A stretch of DNA of 64,000 bases from Tricholoma matsutake (taxonomy: Eukaryota; Basidiomycota; Agaricomycetes; Agaricales; Tricholomataceae), in contig AP026545.1 in NCBI GenBank assembly GCA_026075535.2, positions 2,232,001 through 2,296,000 of the forward strand. Reading direction: 5' to 3'. Position 1 is the stretch's first letter; each line of letters starts with the position of its first letter. Below are positions 55,873 through 64,000 of this stretch, in pieces. The notes beneath the pieces were generated by a model. That model saw nothing but the letters and a program-made list of their open reading frames with translations, did no database searches and was not told the DNA's origin. The position numbers and the translations under genes are program-made.

Positions 55873-57795
55873 TTACGTTCGGCCACCGCGTCCTGCGGGA
55901 TGGTAAGAAGGAGGGGAGCGAGAGTTACGTCTCGCACTCACCTCGTCATAGCGAGCTTTGATCCAATCACGGTCAAAGCGATGTCGCCAGAAGTTGCATC
56001 GACGATCATCCGATGCGTGGTTTTTCCGGCAGTTTATGCACCTAGCCGGGTGAGGACAGGCTGCCCCCTCTGGGGTAGCTGGGATGGGAGGGTTCGCCTT
56101 GGCGTTTCCCTTGCAACACCCTGCGAGGGCACGATGGTGCTCCTTGCGGTGTGGGCCTGCGCAGACCGGGCATCTGGTCTGTGGAGCTCTGCATGCTTGG
56201 GTGGGGTGTCCCCACTTCCAGCACCGTTGGCAAATAGGCAATCCAGGGTTCGCCCTGGCAGCCCTGATGTGAGCGACGTAGCGTCCAAATTGGACGCCCC
56301 GACCGATAAGAGCCTTGGCTCGTGCACCGCTGACAGAGTCAGCGATGTTAAGATAGACGGTGCATGTATCCGACATTCTCGAATCACGTACGACCCGGGG
56401 GGGGACTTGTAACACTGCGAGGTCCGATATTCCGGACTTCCCCAGGTGTGCAACGATGACGTCAGGCGTAAGAGCCTTGTCATTAGCAACGAATGGCACA
56501 TCGACCAGCTTGAGGTACGACGTGGACGTGGGTAGCGCTGCATCTACCTGCAGAGCGAAAGGAAACGCCTTGTGGGCCGCCTCCTTGAAGCAACGAAGGT
56601 CCTCCTCGGAGGCCACGACGTCAGTAGCTACTGATAAGTTACCAGCGTGCATTGATGCGGATTGGGCCACTAGTTTAGAGTGGTGCAATCCGAGGGTGAC
56701 TCGGACATGGTCCAAGAAGTCAGCAGGGTTCGTTTCCGCACCGAGGGGGGGACGAATGTGAACCAAGACCTGTCGTCTCGACGGTCCATGGACAGTAGGC
56801 GATGGCTTTGCAGCCTTCAGTTTGGAAGGACCCACATGCTGCTGTATGTCAGCCAGCTTATCGGTCGGAAGTTCAGGGAAGGCCTTGGCTAGTCGCACAA
56901 GGCCATCCATGGAAGTGTTAGGTGCTCACCCCCCAGGGAAGCGAGCGACCTGAGCGAAGGTTCCCCTGCCCGAAGGCCTGGTGGACCAGTTCACGGGGGG
57001 AGGAGGTCCTCGACCCCATGACGATGAGACACCCCCTGCTGGGGGTTTAGGAAGAGGTCGAGCCCCTTTCGGGCCTCGAGTCCTCGCTGATTTGTGAGGG
57101 GGGGGGCGTTGCCCATCCCATCCCTCCAGGTACTCCGTCCTTGGGACGTCGTTAGGATCGTTAGTGGCAGCGCCCGACCTAGGTCGTTTGCTGTTCCCAG
57201 CCATCCTGTCTATAGCGCTCCGGAGCGTGGCGCTCCCAGAGTTGCGATCGATACCGGCCTCGGCAGCTGCTGCCAGCACCGAGCCCAGTTGTTCAGCTAT
57301 GAGCTGCCGTTCTTCAGCAGTCGGTTGTCTAGAACCCGTCCTGTTGAGGACAACACGGAATCCAGCTGCGTACTCTCCCAGGTCACTGGCGAAGGTCTGG
57401 GGTCCGCTCCAGTCATCGCTAGTCATCTCCGTGTCCTGAATGACTTGGGTAGAGAGATTGTCGGCCACTTCATCAGCCCACGAAGCAGGTGTTGAAGGGG
57501 TAGCCGGAGGTGCCGGAGACGCAGTCGCATCCCTGGAAGATAACGCTGGCACGCTAAAGCGCTGTGCTCACGGAGTAATAGTGCCCGCCCCATAGGGGGA
57601 GGGGGTTGGAGAACCTCTTTGGGTCCTGTGAGGGCCCACTGAGGGTACAATCTGTGTGGATCTGCGGCTCGAAGAGAGCCGCAGGGAATCAATGGGGTCG
57701 TCGCCGGGAGTTCTGGGCGTACCGGATCTAGAGGGTCCCCCCTCGTCCATCGCCTCACCCGATCTCCCCCTACTTCTGGAGTATGAATCTGACAT
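55873..57795 (-). pseudogene. LINE ORF1 (L9), two nonsense codons
   Basis: 641 codons in frame. TGA at codon 76 (57570-57568) and at codon 290 (56928-56926), both from CGA. The remaining sequence is like L7 ORF1, with all three zinc knuckles. L7 carries a different stop (codon 204), so these are later, copy-specific changes. Confidence 0.9.
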
Positions 57796-58955
57796 GCGTT
57801 GGTAAGGCGCTGGTTATACCGGATCGCTGGGATCGAGGACGGATTGAGCTGCAAAGTATGAAAACGGAGTCGACGAAAAAATTTTGTGGCTGTGCACGTC
57901 GCGGTAAGAAGACAAGAAGCGATGCCCCATCTCTGAGTTGGTGGAGGACAAAGTGCCGCTATCTGTGAATGAGAGGTTGGAAATTGAAGCCACCTCTCAT
58001 GCCATGCTACACCAACTCAACACGATGACCATGTTCGTTGGTACCATCCATACGTCCACCGTTCCCCCTGCAGAGAGGAACGCATGGCGCCAAATGGCCT
58101 GGGAGTTATTCATGACCACCTGGCGACTGTCTGAGACGATGTCGGCAGAACTAGCAGCTGTTCCGACACCTCTCGATCTCATGTCTCTGGCAGCCTTCCG
58201 GGCTTCCTATGCGGCGATGCACACTGCTCAATCAGAGCCTCAATCTGGGGAACCCTTGTCCCCAGCATGGCGCCGTCGTCCTTGAGGTCCTCGAGGACAG
58301 CAGCGCTGCAACTAGTACAGGGGCCTATCCCCCTCTAGATTCATGGCCACCAAGTACCAACTGGTGGCCATTGTCGGGATGGTGACATGGTGTCGCCTCC
58401 CTATACCTTCCCCCCACTGCGGGGGGGACAATGTCATCGAGTGCATGCACTTGTTTGCATTTGCTCGAGGGGGGCCCCAGCCCCCCACTTACGGCGGTTA
58501 CGGTGAATAACCAGGTGAACAACCATCTGCCTCATTACTGTCACTCATGCACAACATGGTGATGGTCCACCTCATTCGCCTGGGGTGGTCAATCCTCGCT
58601 GGCTGGAAATACGCAGACGGTTATTCCTCCCGCAAGGGGGGATTTACGGTGAATTAACACTGCTGTGCCTGGTTTGACTTCAGTCGGACATGTGGCTGGG
58701 GGACCGTTCTGCTCCAGGGGGTGATCTAATGGCTAGCTTCGGGAGGGGGGGGTTCCCCCTCCGGATTATTGCCTTTCCTGGCTGAGAGGCCCACGTCTGT
58801 GGCACTGCCCGCCTAAAGTGGCTAAAACGGGGACCTGGGTAGGATATGGGCGAGGGGAAGCATAGTTATAGGAGTACCCAAGTTTGTATCATGCTCCGTG
58901 GACTGCGATCGAGCCCCGCATTATAAATTGTTGACCCAAAAAAAAAAAAAAAAAA

Positions 58956-58990
58956 TGTGAGAGTGGGACAAGGCTCTGCCTTGTTGTCAT
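58956..58990 (+). pseudogene. LINE ORF2 scrap (RT motif region)
   Basis: About 30 nt that match the RT codons VGQGSALS on the plus strand, between the poly(A) of N8 and the 5' end of L10. Too short to assign to a copy. The last few bases before 58991 match nothing and may be junction additions. Confidence 0.6.
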
Positions 58991-59504
58991 CGCTTCTTGT
59001 CTTCTTACCGCGACATGCACAGCCACAAAAAACTTTGTCGACACCATTTTCATACTTTGCAGCTCAATCCATCTACGATCTCAGCGATCCGGTATAACCA
59101 GTGTCTTACCAACGCATGTCAGATTTGTTTTCTAGAAGAGGGGGGAGATCAGGCAAAGCGATGGACGAGGGGGGACTCTCCAGATCGGGTACACCCAGAA
59201 CTCCTGGCGATGATCCAATTGACTCTCTGCGGCTCTCTTCGAGCTGCAGATCCACACAGAATACTCCCTCAGTGGGCCCACACAGGACCCAAAGAGGTTC
59301 TCCAACAGACAGCACTCCTTGACTTGTTACAACCACCATAAACAGTGGTAAACACACCTGCTCGATGTTGGTAGCAACGTCGAGACTCCAATTTTTGTCC
59401 GATTTTTGATCGGATTCCACCATCACGAACGCTCTCGTCGTCTCCAGGCCTGGCCTGATTTGCTAAGAGATCCGTCCATCCGATCTCTGTGGATGCCCCG
59501 GTCA

Positions 59505-61742
59505 TTTTTTGTTTTTTGTTTTTTTTTTTTTTTTTGGGTCAACAATTTATAACGCGGGGCTCAATCGCAGTCCACGGAGCATGATACAAACTTGGGTACT
59601 CCTATAACTACACTTCCCCTCGCCCATATCCTACCCAGGTCCCCGTTTTAGCCACTTTAGGCGGGCAGTGCCACAGACGTGGGCCTCTCAGCCAGGAAAG
59701 GCAATAATCCGGAGGGGAAGATCCCCTCCCGAAGCTAGCCATTAGATCGTCAGCTGGTGCGAAGCGGTCCCCCAGCCACATATCCAACCAAAGTCAGATC
59801 AGGTGCGGCCGTGTTAATTCACTGTAAATCCCCCCTTGCGGGAGGAATAACTGTCCGCATGTTCCCAGCCAACAAGGGTTGACCACCCCAGGCGAATGAG
59901 GTGGACCATCACTGTGCCTGCGCACGAGTGATGAAAATGAGGTAGCTGGTTATTCACCTGGTTACTCACTGGAACTACCGTAGGCAGGGGGCCAAGGCCC
60001 TCCTCGAGCAAGTGTCAAACCGTGCACGTGCTCGATGACAACGTCCCCCCCGCAGCGGGGAGAAGGTGTAGGGTAACAGCTAAGCATCATTATCCCGATA
60101 ACGGCCACCACTCCTGTGGTGGGCGTATATGTGGAGGGGTGGTACCCCTTTTCAGTAGCGATGCTGCTGTGCTCGAGGACCTCGAGGATGATGGCGCCGT
60201 GCTAGGGATGAGGGTTCCCCAGATTGAGGCTCTGTTTGAGCAGTGTGCATCGCCGCGTAGGAAGCCCGGAAGGCTGCCAGAGACATGAGATCGAGAGGTG
60301 TTGGAACAGCTGCTAGTTCCGCCGACATCGTCTCAGACAGTCGCCAGGTGGTCGTGAATAACTCCCAGGCCATTTGGTGCCATGCGTTCCTCTCTGCAGG
60401 GGGAACGGCGGATGTACAGACAGTACCAACGAACATGGTCATTGCGTCGAGTCGGTGTAGCATGGCATGAGAGGTGGCTTCAATTTCCAACCTCTCATTC
60501 ACAGATAGCGGCACTTTGTCCTCCACCAACTCAGGGATGGGGGGCAAAGGTGGTAACAGGGCAGGGGATGCCTCCGGGTAGAAGAGCTCGGCCATGCCGA
60601 GCTCCTGTGTATACATGTCCTCGCGTTTGAGACTGCAAGTCCATCGTTTATGTGTGACATGGACATCCTGCACCCACAGCACATGGTCGATTGTTTGCCT
60701 CGAGGCTACTTTGGGGCTGCTCTCGGCATAATTGAGGGCCTCTTGCATAGCAAGAGAGTCCTCATCATCATCATCATCAGGGTTGGAGAGGTCTTCTCCG
60801 GCCCACAGATCTCTGACTGCTCTTAGGGCAGTAGCTACCTCCGGATCGTCTTGATCGTACCGGGTGTTGTAGTCTTGGACGTCATCTTCATAGATGTCGC
60901 CCATAATCAGGGAGGGGTTGTGTAGACCCCAACGTGGTGTTTGGTCTCTAGTTTGCTGTTTAGGCATTGAGAGGAAGTTAATGCTCGTAGATGATGGTAG
61001 AAATCGAAATACGTAGCGTGCCATTGATAACGGGTGGTCCCTTATCTCTATTCTGGGTCCACCCGATACTGCCTCCGAACGCTCTGAGGGGGGAACAGGC
61101 CGCACATCCTGTAGCCCAGTGGGAGAAGATTGAACCCGGGTCATAACACCCCAGAGGAGTGAGCACCGGAGGTAGAGGGGTAGTGGTGAAAAGCGGCCAC
61201 CGAGGTGTAGGCCTAGCCGCTAGGGGGCACCATCGCCCGGCCCCTTTTAACAATGGTGTATTCCAGCGGGTAGTCAGTGTAGCATGTCTCTAGTAGTAGA
61301 AACTCACAGAGCATGGAGGCTGGAAGCCTCCCAGACGACCAGCAATCCAGTGATAATGTCCCTCCTCCCTAAGCCAGACCTCCCCCAACTAGACGAGTGT
61401 GTCGACTTGGGCGAGCGTTGAAGCAGGCATCCCACACCCACTCTAAGCCCCCAGAGGGGCCTAGACTACTCTTTCATAGACAACACTCACCTAGTCAGGA
61501 TCCTCGAAGCCCAGGAGAACGAGACGAATAGCAGCCATTGTCAAAAACAATGACCAGGGCATCCACGGAGATCAGATGGATGGATCTCTTAGCAAATCAG
61601 GGCAAGCCTGGAGACGCCGAGAGCGTTCGTGATTGTGAAATCCGATCAAAAATCGGACAAAAATTGAAGTCTCGACGTTGCTACCAACATCGAGCAGGAG
61701 TGTTTACCACTGTTTATGGTGGTTGTAACAAGTCAAGGAGCG
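59505..61742 (-). mobile_element. N11: full-length N-I element inside N10
   Basis: Poly(T) with G interruptions from 59505, 5' end CGCTCCTTGACTTG at 61742. Opposite orientation to its host N10. No TSD, and a large part of N10 is missing at the site. The leader hairpin at 61181-61220 carries the A-U replacement of a G-C pair in stem 2. Confidence 0.9.
60152..60967 (-). CDS. N-element protein (N11), intact
   Basis: 271 aa from MPKQQTRDQTPRWGL, with Asp-rich stretch DDDDDEDSL, conserved HKRWTCSLKREDMY, proline-rich linker, AWELFTTTW helix and the end RGPRAQQHRY, which is less basic than in N4. The frame is open upstream to an ATG at 61144 (59 more residues), through the leader and intron-like segment. 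I prefer the inner start because its context is conserved. Function unknown. Confidence 0.7.
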   Translation of the reverse strand: MPKQQTRDQTPRWGLHNPSLIMGDIYEDDVQDYNTRYDQDDPEVATALRAVRDLWAGEDLSNPDDDDDEDSLAMQEALNYAESSPKVASRQTIDHVLWVQDVHVTHKRWTCSLKREDMYTQELGMAELFYPEASPALLPPLPPIPELVEDKVPLSVNERLEIEATSHAMLHRLDAMTMFVGTVCTSAVPPAERNAWHQMAWELFTTTWRLSETMSAELAAVPTPLDLMSLAAFRASYAAMHTAQTEPQSGEPSSLARRHHPRGPRAQQHRY

Positions 61743-62077
61743 TGTCGACAGCCGCCTCTCATGGCTTTCTACATCTACTGGAGGCAATGACGATTTTCAT
61801 TGGTACCATCCGAGTGTCTGCCGTCCCTCTTATGGAGAGGAATGTATGGCGTCAGATGGCCTGGGAATTATTCACAGCCACATGGTGATTGTCTGAGACG
61901 ATGTCGGCAGAACTAGCAGCTGCCGTGTCACCTCTCGATCTCACATCTCTGGCAGCCTTTCGAGCTTCCTATGCGGCGATGCTAGCAGCTCAATCAGAGC
62001 CTCAATCTGGGAAACCCTCGTCCCCAGCACGTCGCTGTCGTCCTCGAGGTCCTCGAGCACAGCAGCATTGCTACTGA
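61743..62077 (+). pseudogene. N ORF C-terminal part (N10)
   Basis: Resumes at the helix region (AMTIFIGTIRVSAVP) after N11. TGA at 61886-61888 from CGA just after ELFTATW, then the last 60 codons to QQHCY. It is more divergent from N1 than N4 or N6 and resembles N9 in places (RVSAVPL). Confidence 0.8.
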
Positions 62078-63281
62078 AAAGGGGTACCACCCCTCCACAT
62101 ATATGCCCACCACAGGAGAGGTGGCCGTTATCAGGATAATAACGCTTAGCTGTTACCCTACACCTTCTCCCCGCTGCAGGGGGGACATTGTCATCGAGCG
62201 TGTGCACGGTTTGACACTTGCTCGAGGAGGGCCTTGGCCCCCTGCCTACTGGGGGACCGTTTTGCTCCAGGGGGCGATCTAATGGCTAGCTTCGGGAGGG
62301 GGGGTCTCCCCCTCCGGATTATTGCCTTTCCTGGCTGAGAGGCCAACATCTGTGGCACTGCCCACCTAAAGTGGCTAAAATGAGGACCTGGGTGGGAGAT
62401 GGGCGAGGGGAACGCGTAGATAGAGTAGTACCCGAGGTTGTATCCTGCTCCGCGGACTGCGATCGAGCCCCATGTTATAAATTGTTGACCCAAAAAAAAA
62501 AAAAAAAAAAAGAGGTTCTCCAACCCCCTCCCCCTATGGGGCGGGCATCGTCACACCGCGAGCACAACAATTCAGTGTGCTAGCGCTATCTTCCAGGGAT
62601 GCTACGGCGTCTCCTGCACCTCCTGCTACCCCTTCCACACCTGCCTTGCAGTGGGCTGACAAAGGGGCTGATAACTCTTCCTCCCATGTCATTCAGGACA
62701 CGGAGATGGCTAGTGATGACTGGAGTGGACCCCAGACCTTTGCCAAAGACCTGGGGGAATATGCTGAAGGATTCCAGATCGTTCTGAACAGGACGGGATC
62801 CAGACGACCCACTGCTGAAGAACAGCAGCTTATTGCGGAACAACTGGGCTCGGTGCTGGTAGCAGCTGCCGAGGCTGGTCTCGATCGCAACTTGGGAAGC
62901 GTTATGCTCCGGGGAGCTATAGATAGGATGGCTGGGGGCAGTAAATGACCTAGGTCAGGCACTATCACCAACGATCCCAATGATGTCCCTAGGACAGACT
63001 ATCTGGAGGGATGGGATGGGCACTGCCCCCCCCCTCACAAATCAGCAAGGACTCGAGGCCCGAAAGGGGCTCGACCTCTTCCAAAACCCCCAGCAGGGGG
63101 TGTCTCTTCATCATGGGGTCGAGGACCACCTCCCCCCGTGAACTGGTCCACCAGGCCTTCAGGCCAGGGGACCTTTGCTCAGGTCGCTCGCTTCCAGGGG
63201 GGCGAGCACCTAACACATGCATGGATGGCCTTGTGCGTCTAGCCAAGGCCTTCCCTGAACTTCCAACCGACAAGCTGGCGT

Positions 63282-64000
63282 CGCTTCTTGTCTTCTTACC
63301 GTGACGTGCACAGCCACAAAAAACCTCGTCGACACCGTTTCTCAACTTTTGTAGCTCAATCCGTCCTCGATCTTAGCGATCCGGTATAACCAGCGTCTTA
63401 CCAACGCATGTCAGAATCATATTCCAGAAAAGGGGGGAGATCGGGCGAAGCGATGGACGAGGGGAGACCTTCCAGATCCGGTATGCCCAGAACTCCTGGC
63501 GACGATCCAATTGACTCCCTGCGGCTCTCTTCGAGCCGCAGATCCACACAGAATGCACCCTCAGTGGGTCCTCACAGGACCCAAAGAGGCTCTCCAACCC
63601 CCTCCCCCTATGGGGCGGGCATCGTTACTCCGCGAGCACAGCGCTTCAGCGTGCCAGCGTTATCTTCCAGGGATGCGACTGCGTCTCCTGCACCTCCGGC
63701 CACCCCTTCTACACCTGCTTCGTGGGCTGACAAAGTGGCCGACAATCTCTCTACCCACGTCATTCAGGACACGGAGATGGCTAGCGACGACTGGAGTGGA
63801 CCCCAGACCTTCGCCAAAGACCTGGGAGAGTACGCTGAAGGATTCCGTGTTGTCCTCAACAGGACGGGATCTCGACGACCCACTGCTGAAGAGCGGCAGC
63901 TTATAGCGGAACGCCTGGGCTCGGTGCTGGTAGCAGCTGCCGAGGCTGGCATAGATCGCGACTCGGGAAGCTCGTTGCTCCGGGGAGCAATAGATAGAAT
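63282..64000 (+). mobile_element. L11: LINE 5' part, cut by window edge
   Basis: 5' end CGCTTCTTGTCTTC at 63282, leader to 63407, then ORF1 to the edge. Left flank is L10 ORF1 around codon 315, so L11 probably inserted there. The TSD partner would be outside the window. Confidence 0.9.
63408..64000 (+). CDS. LINE ORF1 (gag-like), N-terminal part (L11)
   Basis: ATG at 63408 (MSESYSRKGGRSGEAMDEG), open for the 197 codons visible. Ser/Pro/Arg-rich low-complexity region, then the conserved WSGPQTFAKDLGEYAEGF segment. Belongs to the L6-type subfamily. No stop at the codon that is TGA in L7 and L10 as far as the window reaches. Confidence 0.85.
   Translation, partial: MSESYSRKGGRSGEAMDEGRPSRSGMPRTPGDDPIDSLRLSSSRRSTQNAPSVGPHRTQRGSPTPSPYGAGIVTPRAQRFSVPALSSRDATASPAPPATPSTPASWADKVADNLSTHVIQDTEMASDDWSGPQTFAKDLGEYAEGFRVVLNRTGSRRPTAEERQLIAERLGSVLVAAAEAGIDRDSGSSLLRGAIDR

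Larger units (their letters stand above)
51459..57924 (-). mobile_element. L9: uninterrupted full-length LINE
   Basis: Poly(T) from 51459; 5' end at 57921 plus three extra bases. TSD CCCCATCTCTGAGTT at 51444-51458 and 57925-57939. About 6.47 kb with no nested element, so it gives the reference layout of the family. It is disabled by three point mutations only. Confidence 0.95.
42433..58285 (+). pseudogene. N-element ORF (N8), split in three
   Basis: ATG at 42433 (MPKQRTRDQTPRWGL). The parts add up to about 262 codons, and the frame is consistent across both insertions, ending at the shared TGA after RRRRP at 58285. The acidic region carries a longer Asp run than N1. It was probably a functional N ORF when L8 and L9 inserted. 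Confidence 0.8.
42118..58955 (+). mobile_element. N8: N-I element split by L8 and L9
   Basis: Parts: 42118-42507, 51094-51458 and 57940-58955, with poly(A) at 58938-58955. The first 500 nt of the leader are absent; the left edge is the 5' end of L6. The parts join across the L8 TSD (42493-42507 and 51079-51093, two mismatches) and the L9 TSD (51444-51458 and 57925-57939). Confidence 0.88.
59307..62509 (+). mobile_element. N10: N-I element disrupted by N11
   Basis: 5' end CACTCCTTGACTTG at 59313 after six extra bases, poly(A) to 62509. TSD AAGAGGTTCTCCAAC at 59292-59306 and 62510-62524. Only the first 190 nt and the part from mid-ORF onward remain. About 1 kb between them is replaced by N11, and about 0.2 kb of the 3' UTR is missing at 62251. 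Confidence 0.9.
58991..63279 (+). mobile_element. L10: LINE 5' part carrying N10
   Basis: 5' end CGCTTCTTGTCTTC at 58991, leader, then ORF1 interrupted by N10 (59307-62509) and cut off at 63279 by the 5' end of L11. The rest of the element is not in the window; L11 may have inserted into it. Confidence 0.88.
59116..63279 (+). pseudogene. LINE ORF1 (L10), split and decayed
   Basis: Begins MSDLFSRRGGRSGKAMDEG, interrupted at 59306, resumes at 62525. TGA at 62945-62947 is at the same codon as the L7 stop; it may be a recurrent CpG change or shared. A frame change near 63160-63200 follows. Ends at about codon 315, before the zinc knuckles. Confidence 0.85.

Noticed and set aside
1..64000. Prokaryotic or phage origin suggested by overlapping ORFs and start-stop junctions
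   Set aside because: Poly(A) tails, TPRT-type TSDs, short GT-AG introns and LINE domain order are eukaryotic.

Overview
The whole 64 kb is a nest of retrotransposons inserted into one another. I find no host gene, rRNA, tRNA or CRISPR array. Two families account for essentially every base. Family L is an autonomous non-LTR retrotransposon (LINE) of about 6.5 kb: a 125-nt leader, ORF1 (about 640 aa, gag-like, three zinc knuckles), ORF2 (1,289 aa: endonuclease, reverse transcriptase, RNase H, C-terminal Cys/His motif), a 0.5-kb 3' UTR and a poly(A) tail. Family N is a 1.85-2.25 kb element without reverse transcriptase. It has a long structured leader, one ORF (about 260-276 aa, acidic N-terminus, basic C-terminus, no family I recognise), a hairpin-rich 3' UTR and poly(A). 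N carries L's terminal sequences at both ends and the same 15-bp target-site duplications (TSDs), so it is best read as a protein-coding partner moved by the L machinery.

Organism: the ORF2 domain order (EN-RT-RNase H), a gag-like ORF1 with zinc knuckles, short GT-AG introns with a CTAAC branch site, and C-to-T decay at CpG suggest a fungus, probably a basidiomycete with a Tad1-like LINE. This is inference; no host marker is present. The density of nesting suggests a centromeric, subtelomeric or similar repeat-rich compartment.

Layout (L1-L11 and N1-N11 in coordinate order). 1-376: L1(-), 5' part. 377-464: N fragment. 470-2696: N1(+). 2697-2777: ORF2(-) scrap. 2778-13016: L2(+), ORFs open apart from two insertions, N2 and N3 (both -). 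13017-24064: L3(-), carrying N4(-) and the 5'-truncated L4(+), which itself carries N5(-). 24065-25081: L5(-) ORF2 fragment. 25082-42117: L6(-), carrying N6(-) and L7(+), which carries N7(-). 42118-58955: N8(+), split by the old decayed L8(+) (itself carrying N9+) and by L9(-), the only uninterrupted full-length LINE. 58956-58990: ORF2 scrap. 58991-63279: L10(+), split by N10(+), which is disrupted by N11(-). 63282-64000: L11(+), running off the window.

How it works together (inference): L ORF1/ORF2 proteins carry out target-primed reverse transcription on L and N RNAs by recognising the common 3' stem-loop. N supplies a conserved protein of unknown role. N5 looks like a copy of a spliced N transcript. 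Three L copies share one premature stop, so defective copies have also been moved in trans. Many stop codons in older copies are CGA to TGA changes, as expected of methylation- or RIP-like decay of repeats.
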